Below, one piece after another: positions 52,643-63,061 of a stretch of 64,000 nucleotides of DNA. Both the position numbers and the translations under genes were made by a program. How positions within the stretch are numbered: the first letter of the stretch is position 1; every line of letters starts with the position of its first letter. The DNA comes from Paenibacillus_F sp047238265. Its GTDB lineage: Bacteria; Bacillota; Bacilli; Paenibacillales; NBRC-103111. The DNA lies in assembly GCF_047238265.1 (NCBI RefSeq), contig NZ_JBDFMM010000001.1:5456001-5520000 (forward strand), written 5' to 3'. The notes beneath the pieces were generated by a model. The model had not been told where the DNA came from, searched no databases, and saw only the letters and a list, made by a program, of their open reading frames with translations.

Positions 52643-55600
52643 TTACGGAGTGTGCCGACCCATGAACTGGTACGACCCTATCGGATACACGTTCCATTCC
52701 CCGTACTTGGAAAACTGCTTTGATCCGGTAGAAACGCCGGATTTTCTTACGAGCGTTCCTCCGCTAGGCAGGAACTGCGCCGTCGAAGCCGGGTCTCCGA
52801 GCACATCGACGACCTGGCCGTCTTTTTTCAATACCAGAGCCACCGTATTTAATTCAGTGGGATTGTAAAATCTGATTTCGTCGTCGTTATAATAGGCAGC
52901 CGTCGTTTTATCAAAGTAAGAGTAGAAAGTAGTGTCAATAAAGATGTAAGGAGTAATGAGCGGCTTGCCCGGTCCCTGATCAAGAAGCGGCTTGCTGACC
53001 ACGTTCATTTTTCCGGTTTTCTTCATATATTGATGCACTTCAAGCGTATACCCGGTCGGTTTCTTGCTTGGATCCATATCCCCGCTGTAAAAGAGTTCGA
53101 CCGCGACCTCCCCGTTCCCCGCGTCCAAATATTCCGAGAAGAAGATTTGAGGGGCGCCCTGCGCTTCGGTAACGACCCGGAATACGGCCGCTTTGCCTTG
53201 AGCGCCGATTACCCACATATAAGGGGTTTCGCTGCCCAGCATGATTTGCGTCCCGTTAAAAGTGGTCGGGCCGCCGACAATCATATCTGCCGTGCCTTTA
53301 TAAACGCGGAACGAGTTCTCGCCCGGAAACAGCTCGGCCAACCCGTAAATGAGCGGGTCCCTTATGCCCTGTTTGGTCCGTACCGTAACGATTTCGCTGT
53401 TTACGAGCTGAGCCGTGCGCACGTTGATCCGCAGCTCGGCGGTCCCGCCCTTACCGTCGTCCGCCGTAACCGTCACCTGTCCGTCCGCGCTTCCCATGCC
53501 CGGGTTCAGCGTCAAGATGCTGCCCGATACGGCAGCCGAAACGACGGCCGGAGAAAAGCCCGACACCGTGTACGACAGCGCATCTCCTTCCGCGTCCGCG
53601 AAGTACGAAGCGAGATCGAACGTCCGCACGTTCGTAACGCCCGGTGTAAGGAGCTGATCGGGAATGGTTTTCGCCACCGTCGGCGCGCTGTTCATACGCT
53701 GGACGACACGGATGGCGAATTGCGTGCTCTGATCGCCTTCGATCGGGTGATAGACGCTTAGGGTAACCGTAGCCGTCCCTTCGCTAACCGGTGTCATGGT
53801 CAGTTTTCTGTCCGACAACAGAACCGTCGCAACGGAAGTATCGTATGTGCTGGCGGTTACCGTAGCAGCGGAATCGAAGCCTGCCAGAAGGGCGGTCAGA
53901 TCCAGCAGTTTAGGCGTTCCGAGCTCCACCGTCTGATCCGGGATCGTGCCCAGCATATTCGGCATACGCACGTTGACGTTAAAAGTCACTGAGGCCTCGC
54001 CGCCCCGTCCGTCTTTGGCCGTGACCCGGAAGGCGGACGTGCCGACCTGAAGGGCGTGCAGCTTCAGCTTCTGCCCGGCTACCTCCCAGGACGCCGTGCC
54101 CGGAACCGATGACTGGACTTCATAGGCCAGAGGGTCCTGATCTCCATCCGTAAACAGCTGCGAAAGATCCAGTTCGCCGTCCGCTCTGCCCGCAACGAGG
54201 TACACATCGTCCGGATTCCGGACAGCCGCCGGAGCACGGTTAACGGATACGGTGAAAGAAGCGCTCACCTCTCCGCCCTTGCCGTCCTTGGCCGTCAGCT
54301 TAATCACCGCCTGCCCGCCCTGGAGCGCCGTCAGCAGCAGGGAATCGCCCTGGCGGACCGCCCCAATGACAGAAGGATCCGATACGGTATATTCGTAAAC
54401 AAGCGCATCCTGATCCGGATCGTCAAATACTTGCGCCAGGTCCAGAGCGGTATCCGTCTGCCCTACGGCAAGCAATTTGTCGGCAGGCTGCCGGCTCACA
54501 ACGGGAGACTGGTTGTAGGGGCTGACGTGAACGGTCAGATCCGCTGTCCCTTCTCCGCCTTTACCGTCCTTCGCCCGCAGCTTGATCACCGTTGTGCCGG
54601 GCTGGCCGGCCCGGATGGTCAGCAGGCCGGACTGGACACTTGCTGCGGCAATGGCCGGATCGCCCGGTTCCGCCTCGTAAGTGAGCGCGTCTCCATCTCC
54701 ATCTGTGAACAGCCGCGAAAGATCGAGAGACGAACTCACGGCTCCCGGAGCCAGGTACACGTCGGCCGGATTTTGCGATGCCCCCGGAGGCGTATTTACC
54801 GTGAGCCTGAACGTAACCGACGCTTCGCCTCGCGTTCCGTCAAACGCCACGATATCGTTCTGGGCCCTCACGGTGACTGACGTGTGCCCGGAACGGAGAG
54901 GAGTCAGCGTCAGCCCGTCCCCGTTTACCGGCACATCCGCGATGGCCGGATCTGTCGAGGAAGCGGTATACGTCAGATTCCGCAGCGCTTTGTCGCTGAA
55001 ATAATCGCTCAGCTTTACAGCACCGGCGGTTCCGTTCAACTGGACGAGCTGATCGGGAATGGTCCGGGCAGCCGGCAGCGCATAAACGGTAACCTTGACG
55101 GAACCGCTGATTTTATTGCCGTGCTGATCGTCGACGGAAACCCGAATCGTTGCGGTCCCGCTTGCCGCCGGCGTCAAAGTTGCCGTACTGCCGCTCGTTG
55201 ACACCGTAACGACCCTGTTGCTGCTGGAGATGGCCGAAATTTTCAGGGTGTCTCCGTCAGGATCCGTAAAGAATGCCGACAGGTCGATCGAGGTTCCCGT
55301 GCCTCTCTCCATGAAGATATAGTCGGCGAACGGAGTCACTTGGACCGGTGCGCCGTTGGACGAACCCGAAGAGGAGGAGCCCCCTGTGCCGCCGGAAGGA
55401 GCCTGGCTTCTCGTAACGGCCGAGTCAGGCACACCCTGACCCAGCGAAACCGTCGTCACTTGGGCCGACGCTCCGACCACCACTTGTGAGGCCGCATTCG
55501 ACACCTGTAGCCGGTCGATCGTTCCCGTGCCGGCGATGCTTACGGATGCGGAACCCGTCACGTTCAACTGCCTGATCGATGCGCTTCCTGTAATCTGCGC

Positions 55601-56897
55601 AGCCTGCGAGCTTTGTACCGTAACCTGTCCGAGCGATCCGTGAAGATCCACCTTGGCCGAACCGTCCGAAAGGGTAAGCTCCGGCACCCGGGCTTCCACG
55701 CCGACTTCCAACTGGGCCGAAGACCGGATGTCCATTTGCCCGACAACGGTTTTACCCGATGCCACAATCCGCACGTTTTCTTTAAGAACCGTCACGCCGT
55801 TCAGCTCGGAATTTTCAAAAACGACCGTATTGTCGTCTCCTCCGGCTACTCTCGTATGCCCTTTCACCTTGATACCGTTTGCGTAAAAATCGTTTTCCAG
55901 CCCCTTCGCAACGGTCAAATCTCCGTTGATTTGCAGGCCCGTCACGGACAAATAGTTATTCGATACGATCAGATCCCCGTTCAGAACAGCCCCGTTTCCG
56001 TCCAGCACCAGATTGCGGGAAAATTCCTCTTCCCCTTCCCCCGCCGGACTTCCGGATTCGCGCAGTTCAAGTGAACGGATCTCGTCGATTTTACGCCCGT
56101 CCGCATGGAATTTCAGCTTGGCATTAGAAAGTACCGCCTTGTTCTTCTCCGTAAAAAGGGCCGCCGTCTCTTCGGACAGTTCGTATACGACACCGTTCAA
56201 TTTAATGTGGCGGGAATCTCTGATTTCCTGGAGGATCATGTCATGTTCGACGGAAAAAAAGGTAGCCAGCAGCATTTCAGCCGCTTCGCCGCGGGAGACG
56301 GTGCCCGCCGGGAGAAAGGAGCCTCCGGCGAGCTTCATGGAACCTTGCTCCAGACTGGCCCGGACGTAGGATTGCGCCCACGGGGCGGTCTTATCCCAAT
56401 CTGCAGGCAAACCGGACAAGCCGGTCCCTTCGGGAGAGAGCTTGGCGGCACGCATCAGCATGGCCGCCATTTCCTGGCGGGTGACGGGTTCCTGAGGGCG
56501 ATAGTTGCCTTCACCGTCGCCTTGGACGATATCGGCCCTGCGGATCGCTTCAATATACGGGCTTCCCCAAGCTGCCGGCGGAAATATCCTTAAAAGACGA
56601 GGACGAAGCGCCGAGCGGAAGCTCCAAAGCGTGTGTAAGGAGAACCGCCATCTCCACGCGGGTCAGATGATCTTTAGGCCGGAAAACCTCGGCAGCCCCG
56701 TCGAAAAGCCCCAACTCGACTGCGCGTTGAATATTCTGCAGCGGATTTCCCGCTATGCCCGAAAGATCGGTAAAACCCGCTTTCCGGGCCGCGGAAGCGG
56801 CGCTTACGGGCGAACCTCCCGCCGTTCCGGCGGAAGCCGCCAGAGCGCCTGCCATCAGTACAGATAATACTTGTGGAATTTTTCGTATCTTTCTCAT
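52643..56897 (-). pseudogene. giant SLH/Ig-like surface protein, frameshifted
   Basis: A protein of about 1417 residues is split by one extra base near 56569-56570. The first frame has a signal peptide (VLSVLMAGALAASAG), one SLH domain and the start of a second (SFKDISAGS). The second frame continues WGSPYIEAIRRADIVQG and completes the SLH region, then a beta-solenoid-like stretch with repeating L-x-V-x-G strands (NGDLTVAKG), a Gly/Ser linker, seven Ig/cadherin-like repeats with DxDGDxLxY and KDGKGGE motifs, and a C-terminal domain like lamin-tail (LTD) domains (FFSEYLDAGNGEVAVELF). The SLH region would anchor it to the wall. If intact it is probably an adhesin or stalk protein. Confidence 0.85.
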
Positions 56898-57089
56898 CTT
56901 TCATCTCCGCTTTGGTTGAATTTTCTTAGTTGAATGATCCGGCTCAGATTTGGACTTTGCCTTAAATTTATCGGCATTTCAAGGCGATAAAGTTACGGAG
57001 ATTTCCGCCCTTACAGGAGCTTGACCGATCCTTCCCAATATGACGAGTCACATTCTTTCCCGCGTTTTCGGATTCCTCTTTAAAACGAC

Positions 57090-57127
57090 AAAAAAAGCCA
57101 ATTGCCGCAAAAGGCATCCTGGCTTTT
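57090..57127 (-). terminator. terminator after the DUF72 gene
   Basis: AAAAGCCA / TGGCTTTT pairs around an inner GCC/GGC hairpin, with a T run on the minus strand. Confidence 0.7.
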
Positions 57128-57142
57128 CGTAGGGATCAAAAA

Positions 57143-57994
57143 TCAGAATAAATCCAGCTGTCTCGGAGCGAGTCCCTGGTCGTCCCCGATACCGAGCAGC
57201 TCCATCATCTCCTTGGCATTGGCTGCCGCGTCCCCGCCGGAGTTGTTGTTGAAAATAACCGTGACTTCACGGCTGCTCCGCTCCAGTACCTTCAGGCGCT
57301 CCCTCCACTCCAGGAGCTCGGCCCGGCTGTAGCGGTACAGGTACCGCACGTCACGCCAGCTCTTGCCCGGAGGAGCTCCGACCCATCCGCCGTCGTTGCG
57401 CCCGTGGAACCGGACCAGCGTCAGGTCCGGATTGGCTGCGCGCAGCACGATCGGCACGGACCCGCTGCCGACCTGGGGTTCGTCGCAGACCGTGTGGATC
57501 CAGCCCTCCTGTTCCAGGAAGCCAAGCGTGCGCTCCCGCACTTCCGGCGCGTACCAGTTGCGGTGCCGGAATTCCACCGCAAGCGGCAGTCCGTCCAGGA
57601 GGCTCCTCGCTTCACGGAGCGTGTCCACATTTTCGCGGACACAGTCAAACCAGGGCGGATACTGGAGCAGCACCGCCGTCAGTTTGCCCGCCTCGCGCAT
57701 CGGTTCGATGGATTCGGCGAAAGCCCGGAACATCTCCTCCGTGCTGTCGAAGGGGTTTTTCCCGCGCAGGTGCCCCGTCATGCCTTGGTAGGCTTTAACG
57801 ACAAATCCGAAACCGGGCGGCGTCTCCCTCACCCACTTCTGGGTATTGCGCAAAGGCTGGACGGCGTAGAAGGAGCTGTCCAGCTCCACAACCGGAAAGT
57901 GTGAGGAATACACTTTCAGCTTTTCTTTCTTGTCCGCAGGAGTCGTGTAAAGATCGTCATGATCTCCCCAGCCTGCCAATCCGATCCGTATCAT
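57143..57994 (-). CDS. DUF72 family protein (YunF-like)
   Basis: The 283-residue protein is a DUF72 TIM-barrel protein. Recognisable segments are IRIGLAGWGDHDDLY at the N terminus, VELDSSFYAVQ, FGFVVKAYQGMTGH, LLQYPPWF, VEFRHRNWY and TLVRFHGRN. The family has an endonuclease-IV-like fold but no settled function. ATG 57994 follows GGAGGGA. It is monocistronic. Confidence 0.88.
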   Translation of the reverse strand: MIRIGLAGWGDHDDLYTTPADKKEKLKVYSSHFPVVELDSSFYAVQPLRNTQKWVRETPPGFGFVVKAYQGMTGHLRGKNPFDSTEEMFRAFAESIEPMREAGKLTAVLLQYPPWFDCVRENVDTLREARSLLDGLPLAVEFRHRNWYAPEVRERTLGFLEQEGWIHTVCDEPQVGSGSVPIVLRAANPDLTLVRFHGRNDGGWVGAPPGKSWRDVRYLYRYSRAELLEWRERLKVLERSSREVTVIFNNNSGGDAAANAKEMMELLGIGDDQGLAPRQLDLF

Positions 57995-58202
57995 GCCAAT
58001 CCCTCCTCCGGCAGCATCTTTTATGCGGCTGTAACCGGCCGCTTTTTTCCATTTTAACACATAGGTACGATTACCCGAATTTTCCCGGTTTGTCCCAGCA
58101 CGATTCAAACTTCCCTCTTGACGATTCTTACGGGCAGCAAGAGCATGCGTCAAAGCCCTGAACATAGCGGCGCGCGGCACGAAAAAGATGAAAAAAGCAG
58201 CG

Positions 58203-58232
58203 CAAAAAACACCGGAGAACGATTCTCCGGCG
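58203..58232 (-). terminator. terminator after the CotD-like gene
   Basis: On the minus strand CGCCGGAGAA / TTCTCCGG is followed by T6. Confidence 0.85.
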
Positions 58233-58260
58233 TCTTCACGCCACTGTCTGGCTGGAACAA

Positions 58261-58476
58261 TTAACGGACGGGAGAAGGGCAGAATTCGTCTTTCACCGTG
58301 TAACAGTAAACGTGCTTAGGCACGGGAACACAGTGATGACGGTTGACGATTTCGATCGGATGAACGACTTCCACGATTTGCGGGTGGTAAAAATCTCTGT
58401 AGACGCGTGTCGGCGGATCAAATACCTGCTTCTCCGGGCAAAGACAGTGTTTATGATGGTGGTGATGATGACTCAT
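58261..58476 (-). CDS. CotD-like spore coat protein
   Basis: The 71-residue protein begins MSHHHHHHKHCLCPEKQVF and is rich in His, Cys, Pro, Val and Tyr, with motifs THVY-like repeated as TRVYRDFYHPQIVEVVHP and CVPVPKHVYCYTV. This composition is characteristic of the inner-coat protein CotD of Bacillales, which is assembled on the forespore. ATG 58476 follows AAAGGAGAGG. The six-His run is natural. It ends at a good terminator. Confidence 0.8.
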   Translation of the reverse strand: MSHHHHHHKHCLCPEKQVFDPPTRVYRDFYHPQIVEVVHPIEIVNRHHCVPVPKHVYCYTVKDEFCPSPVR

Positions 58477-58712
58477 ATTTGAACCTCTCCTTTCGGTTAT
58501 TTCTAATTCAGCATACGAAAGGAGAGACATTTATGCCTGTTCACTTGCCTATCGGGCAGATACTTTTTTCCGCTCCTGCCTCAGGGGCTTATCCATATTC
58601 GGACGCAGTCCTTATAGGGCAGATGAAACGAGGGTCCCTTAACGGAAAGCAAGCACGCGCCCGCATTCATCCGGCGGCATCTCCGGGAGGCCGCCATCCC
58701 GAGCGGCCGGAA

Positions 58713-60002
58713 TTATTGTCCGAAGAGCATACGCACCCCTTCGAGAGCAATCCCGATAATAAATCCGCAGACGGCGCCGTTGACCCGGATCCACTGAAGG
58801 TCTTTGCCGACCTTGTTCTCGATGAAATCGATCAAGGCGGCATTGTCCATCTTGTCGATATTCTCCCGGACAAGAGCGCCGATCTTGGAATGGTTGCGCT
58901 CGACGAATTCCGTAATCTGCGTCTTCAGCCATTCCTCAAGCCTGCGCACAGTATCTTCGTCGCTGCGCAGGCGCCGGACGCCCTCCTGGAGCAGCGGCAT
59001 GACCGTCTCATCCAGGAGCGGCCCCTCCTGCAGCTGCTCCAGAAGCCGGTCGCGCCAGCTTTCGATCAGAGCGGCAAGCCGCTCCTCCAGCCGGAGCCGG
59101 TCCGGCAACTGCTGCGTCAGGCTGCCGACGGCTTCGTGCAGCCGCTCGTTGTCTTTGAGGCCGGCCAGCTCCCGCCGGACGAGGTCAAGCAGTCCGGCAC
59201 GGTTGCGGTGGCCGGGAAGCCGCAGGGCGGCCAGGTTATCGAGAAGCGCATGCTGAAGCATGCCGCCAAGCTTGTCCCCGGACAGGAATCCGAGTAAAGC
59301 GTTCTTGGCGAATGCCATCAGCCCGTTCATCTCGATCCCCTGGATAACCCCCTCGGCAATCTCCCCGAGGAGGCGGCGCGTCTCGGCCCGCACGGCCCAG
59401 CGCTCGGCACGGTCGATCAGGAAATCAACGGCCGGCTCCTCATAGCCGTGCGTCAGCACCTGATCGACCATCAGCCCGACGGCAGCGGCCGGGTCTATCC
59501 TGCCCGCCGCCTGCCGGATCTGCTGCGAGGCGAAAGCGGCGATCTGCTCGGCCGGCAGACGCTCCAGCGCGTATCGGCACGCGCTGCGCACCGCTTCGCG
59601 GGCGCCTTCCGAGCCAAGCGCCTCTTCCGCTTTGGCGAGCATGGTCTCGACAAGACGCATCTGGCCGATCCGCAGCGCGATGCTTTCCTTGCCCAGCAGG
59701 TTGTCCTCCACCGCGGAAACGACCGCTTTGGTCAACTGGGCACGGTTGTTCGGAAGCAGCGCCGTGTGCGGGATCTTGATCCCCAGCGGATGCCGGAACA
59801 GGGCCGTGACCGCAAACCAGTCGGCAAGTCCCCCGACGAGCCCCGCTTCAAAGCCGCTTTGCAGAAAGGCGCCCGCAGTATGCGGAGCGAAAGGGAGCGT
59901 GGCCAGGAAGCCCGCGCCCATCACACCGAGCGAAACCGTCGCGATATGTTTGGTCTGTTTTGGTTTTTTTTCTCTCGATTCAAGTTCCTGAAGTTCCTGC
60001 AT
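58713..60002 (-). CDS. DUF445 family membrane protein
   Basis: The 429-residue protein has an N-terminal membrane region (IATVSLGVMGAGFLATLPF, then SGFEAGLVGGLADWFAVTALFRHPLG) followed by a long helical part and a C-terminal hydrophobic segment (VNGAVCGFIIGIALEGVRML). The GGLADWFAVTALFRHP motif defines DUF445 (E. coli YjiN-like). Its function is not known. ATG 60002 follows GGAGGGA seven bases upstream. It is monocistronic. Confidence 0.9.
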   Translation of the reverse strand: MQELQELESREKKPKQTKHIATVSLGVMGAGFLATLPFAPHTAGAFLQSGFEAGLVGGLADWFAVTALFRHPLGIKIPHTALLPNNRAQLTKAVVSAVEDNLLGKESIALRIGQMRLVETMLAKAEEALGSEGAREAVRSACRYALERLPAEQIAAFASQQIRQAAGRIDPAAAVGLMVDQVLTHGYEEPAVDFLIDRAERWAVRAETRRLLGEIAEGVIQGIEMNGLMAFAKNALLGFLSGDKLGGMLQHALLDNLAALRLPGHRNRAGLLDLVRRELAGLKDNERLHEAVGSLTQQLPDRLRLEERLAALIESWRDRLLEQLQEGPLLDETVMPLLQEGVRRLRSDEDTVRRLEEWLKTQITEFVERNHSKIGALVRENIDKMDNAALIDFIENKVGKDLQWIRVNGAVCGFIIGIALEGVRMLFGQ

Positions 60003-60234
60003 AGATGAATCCCTCCGACAGGGCATAACCGGATGGGCAAACGGATGCTACCGGTTTCCTGGTTTTTATCGTTAACAGCATTATCGCCGATTTTTCCCAT
60101 GAACTCCAGAGGATGCGTAATCCGATGCCCCCCGATACCGAAGCGGGGCTGCCCTTGTACGTATGTACGCAGACAGCCCCCTTCATTTCGTTTTCCTATC
60201 TTGGACCAGGCAGGCCCCTCATAGGTCCTGCCCC

Positions 60235-60921
60235 CTACACGTCCAGGGTCTCGCCCGGAGCGAGCCGGACGCCTTCCTGGTACGCCTGCTTCAGCTTTTG
60301 AATCCATTCGCTCGCGTCCTGTTTGATCGCGTCGAACGTATTGTAATGAGTCGGAATGTATTTTTTCGCCCGCAGCCATGTCGCCGCAAGCACCGCTTCA
60401 TCCGGTCCCATCGTAAACACGTCTCCGATCGGCAGCGCGGCCACATCGATGTTGTACATTTCTCCGTACAGCTTCATATCTCCGAAAAGGGCCGTGTCGC
60501 CCGCATGATAGAACGTTTTGCCGCCCATGGTCAGAAGAATGCCCGCGGGTTGTCCCCCGTCCACAAATTTGCCCGGCTCCACTTCAATACTGGAGGAATG
60601 GAAAGCTAACGTAAATTTAACGGTGCCCCATTCGAACTTGGCGCTGCCGCCGATGTTCATAGCAAAAGTTTTGAGTCCCTTGGATGCGTAATAAGAAGCG
60701 ATTTCATAATTCGCGATAATGACGCAGTCGTTTTTGCGGGCGATTTCCTCGGCATCCACGATATGGTCACTGTGGCCGTGTGTAAGCAGGATGGCGTCCA
60801 CTTGAATTTCTCCCGGATCGGCAACAGCCAGTGCATTTCCGCTTAGAAAAGGGTCCAATAGTACCCGGTATCCTTCGTTTTCTACCAAAAAACACGAATG
60901 CCCGTGGTAAGTAATTTGCAT
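60235..60921 (-). CDS. ytkL: UPF0173 metal-dependent hydrolase (YtkL)
   Basis: The 228-residue protein is a metallo-beta-lactamase-fold hydrolase of the UPF0173 family. The metal motif is THGHSDH at residues 48-54 region, with further ligands in FHAGDTALF-like sequence (FYHAGDTALFGD) and IPTHYNTF. It lacks a signal peptide, so it is cytoplasmic; the substrate is unknown. Sequence and length match B. subtilis YtkL. ATG 60921 follows AAAGGAGG seven bases upstream. Confidence 0.93.
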   Translation of the reverse strand: MQITYHGHSCFLVENEGYRVLLDPFLSGNALAVADPGEIQVDAILLTHGHSDHIVDAEEIARKNDCVIIANYEIASYYASKGLKTFAMNIGGSAKFEWGTVKFTLAFHSSSIEVEPGKFVDGGQPAGILLTMGGKTFYHAGDTALFGDMKLYGEMYNIDVAALPIGDVFTMGPDEAVLAATWLRAKKYIPTHYNTFDAIKQDASEWIQKLKQAYQEGVRLAPGETLDV

Positions 60922-61254
60922 ATGAGCGCCTCCTTTAAGTTTCAACTTGTTCATTACCCGTCTTGCGGGCTTTCGAAACATCCGTTTAACCCGGTAGGTG
61001 TATGTATAAAATGCCGGCCTGCGAGCAGACCTTCCAATGGAAGTGTGCCCAGCGGAACGTCGGTTCAAACAGGGATTTTCCGCTCCCTGTCTCTATTAAA
61101 CCCCAAACGTGAAGGCGAATACAACTTTTCGGATAAGCAAAAAGCCCGCTTGCGCGGGCAGTACGGCCGAATCATCAAGTGTCCGACCGCTACAATGGGC
61201 TTAAAGGAGCTTGTATTCCGATTGGCCGATTCATCCTCATCGTCTATAGCGGAC
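60922..61254. other. intergenic region between yeiH-type gene and ytkL
   Basis: The region holds the yeiH terminator (61139-61159) and the upstream sequence of ytkL, where the minus strand has TATACA near 61000. No further gene or repeat is evident. Confidence 0.5.
61139..61159 (-). terminator. terminator after the yeiH-type gene
   Basis: On the minus strand GCCCGC GCAA GCGGGC is followed by T5. Confidence 0.85.
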
Positions 61255-62811
61255 TCAGCCCACCAGGCGCATCACGTAGACTTCCGCGATGCCAAGCAGC
61301 GAGAGCAGCACCGAGCCGAGCAGCACGGCCGCGGAGGCCCGGAGGCCGTGGCGCCGGAACACGGCCAGGTTCACGTTCAAGCCGAGCCCGGCCATCGCCA
61401 TCGCGATCAGCAGGTAGGCGCCTTGAACGGCGGCCGACGCGGCGGGCTGCGGGACGATCCCCATCGTGTTCAGAGCGGCTGCCGCCAGGAAGCCCACGAT
61501 GAACCACGGGACCGGCACGCCCGCCCTGCGGGCCGCACTCCCGGCTGCGTTCGAAGCCGCGGAGCCGGGGGCGCCTTCGCCGGCGCTCCGGCGTTCCCGC
61601 CGCGCCGTCCAGATGCCGAGCGCCAGGGCGACCGGCGCGAGAAGGGCCACGCGCGTGAGCTTCGCGACGAGCGCGCTGTCTACCGCGGCACTGCCGCCGG
61701 GAGCGGCCGCTGCGATGACGTGCGCGATCTCGTGCAGCGTCGCGCCCGAGAAGAAGCCGTACTCGGCGGACGAGAAGCCGAGCAGCGGGTAGACCAGCGT
61801 GTAGGCCACGGTAAACAGGGTGCCGAGCAGCGCGATAACCGTGACGCCGACGGCCGTTTCGTCGTCGTCCGCCTTGATTTGCGGAGAGATGCCGGCGATA
61901 GCCGCCGCCCCGCAAATCCCGGTGCCGCAGGCGCTCAGCATCGCGAGGCGCGGGCCTACGTTCATCCGCCGGGCAATGGCGTACACGACGACGGTCGCGA
62001 AGAGGATGTTGCCCGCCGCCGCGGCGAACACCGCCGGACCGGCATGCACCACATCCATCAGGCTGAGGCGCATGCCGAGCAGGATGATGCCCGCGCGGAG
62101 CAGCTTTTTGCTGGCGAAGGCCAGCCCTGCCGGAGCGGATGCCGGAACGGGAGCGAGCGCCCGCCAGGCGATGCCGAGCAGCAGGGCGAGCACGAGCTGC
62201 CCGACGACGTTCAGGCCCGGAATGAGAGCGAGCGCTTTGGCCGCAAGGGCCAGCGCAAGCGTCATTCCGAGGCCTGTGGCGAGCCGGGCGGGGCCTCTGC
62301 CGAGCCCGGACGCGGGCTTCGCCTCTGCCGAGGCGGCGGAAGAGCTCGGCGCTTCCGCCGCTGTAAAAGCCAGCACCGCGGGCGTTCCCGCTGCGGCAGC
62401 CGCTTGAGCGGCGTCGCCTGCGGAGGCTGGAGCCACTGCGCCGGCAGGGGCTCCAGCGGCTGCGCTGCCAAGGACAGCGGCCTCTGCCGGGATGGCCGGC
62501 GCGCTGTCCGCTCCGCCGCAACCGGAAGCACGATTCGCGGGCTCGGCCGTGAAACCGGAGGCGGCATTCTTGCTCGCTCCCTCCGCACGACGCGAAGCTC
62601 CCAGCGCGCGGTGCTCGGAGTCACATGACGGTGGCTTTGCTTGCGTCTCCTCCGGCCGTGCTTCTTCTTTTAGAACAGAAGATTCTTTTCCATTTATAGA
62701 AACGGTGCTTAATTTTTCGTTGGTCGGGGAGTGCTTCTCATGCGACTCCGTTTTTGCTTTTCCCGTTTTTCGTAAAGCCGGGGTTCCTAATCGCTGTGTA
62801 AAAGTTTTCAT
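61255..62811 (-). CDS. yeiH: YeiH-family (UPF0324) putative exporter with long N-terminal extension
   Basis: The C-terminal 345 residues form a ten-helix YeiH/UPF0324 protein (LRAGIILLGMRLSLMDVV, SACGTGICGAAAIAGISPQIKADDDETAVGV, GATLHEIAHVIAAA), a family annotated as putative sulfate exporters. The first 170 or so residues are not part of the family: a polar segment and then an Ala-rich low-complexity stretch (for example PAIPAEAAVLGSAAAGAPAG). Residues about 60-77 are encoded by copy B of the 53-bp palindromic repeat. ATG 62811 follows GGGAGGGG, so the extension appears to be translated. It is divergent from a LysR gene, as yeiH is from yeiE in E. coli. Confidence 0.85.
   Translation of the reverse strand: MKTFTQRLGTPALRKTGKAKTESHEKHSPTNEKLSTVSINGKESSVLKEEARPEETQAKPPSCDSEHRALGASRRAEGASKNAASGFTAEPANRASGCGGADSAPAIPAEAAVLGSAAAGAPAGAVAPASAGDAAQAAAAAGTPAVLAFTAAEAPSSSAASAEAKPASGLGRGPARLATGLGMTLALALAAKALALIPGLNVVGQLVLALLLGIAWRALAPVPASAPAGLAFASKKLLRAGIILLGMRLSLMDVVHAGPAVFAAAAGNILFATVVVYAIARRMNVGPRLAMLSACGTGICGAAAIAGISPQIKADDDETAVGVTVIALLGTLFTVAYTLVYPLLGFSSAEYGFFSGATLHEIAHVIAAAAPGGSAAVDSALVAKLTRVALLAPVALALGIWTARRERRSAGEGAPGSAASNAAGSAARRAGVPVPWFIVGFLAAAALNTMGIVPQPAASAAVQGAYLLIAMAMAGLGLNVNLAVFRRHGLRASAAVLLGSVLLSLLGIAEVYVMRLVG
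62582..62634 (-). repeat. 53-bp palindromic repeat, copy B, inside coding sequence
   Basis: This segment matches 30328-30380 at 49 of 53 bases. Two of the four differences lie in the right arm of the palindrome, so its stem is imperfect. The reading frame of the YeiH-type gene runs through it without a stop. Confidence 0.9.
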
Positions 62812-62920
62812 CTGTCGACCCCTCCCGTTTTCTTGTTCGTATCATCGGCTTTCGAACGCGTTCTTTATTTTCACTATAAAAGGGCGTGTAAAGGAACGGA
62901 AATACGAATACGCGATATCA

Positions 62921-62949
62921 ATCATTACAAATACTTATGATACAATGAT
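62921..62949. promoter_or_regulatory. candidate LysR operator in the yeiH-lysR divergent region
   Basis: ATCATT and AATGAT form an inverted repeat with 17 bases between, centred between the two divergent genes. LysR regulators usually bind such a site. Assignment by position only. Confidence 0.35.
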
Positions 62950-63061
62950 GCCAAAGGCTGCACGCTCTTTACGTTCTCTAAAAAGGGCTTTTGGTCGCCG
63001 GTCTTTTAACCGCTCTCATACGCTATAGTTTGTATACCACTCGATTACGGAGGAATTTACG

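Noticed and set aside
58533..59297. Plus-strand gene of about 255 codons starting MPVHLPIG
   Set aside because: Most of it is antisense to the conserved DUF445 gene. Only the start region is interesting and is reported as a low-interest observation.
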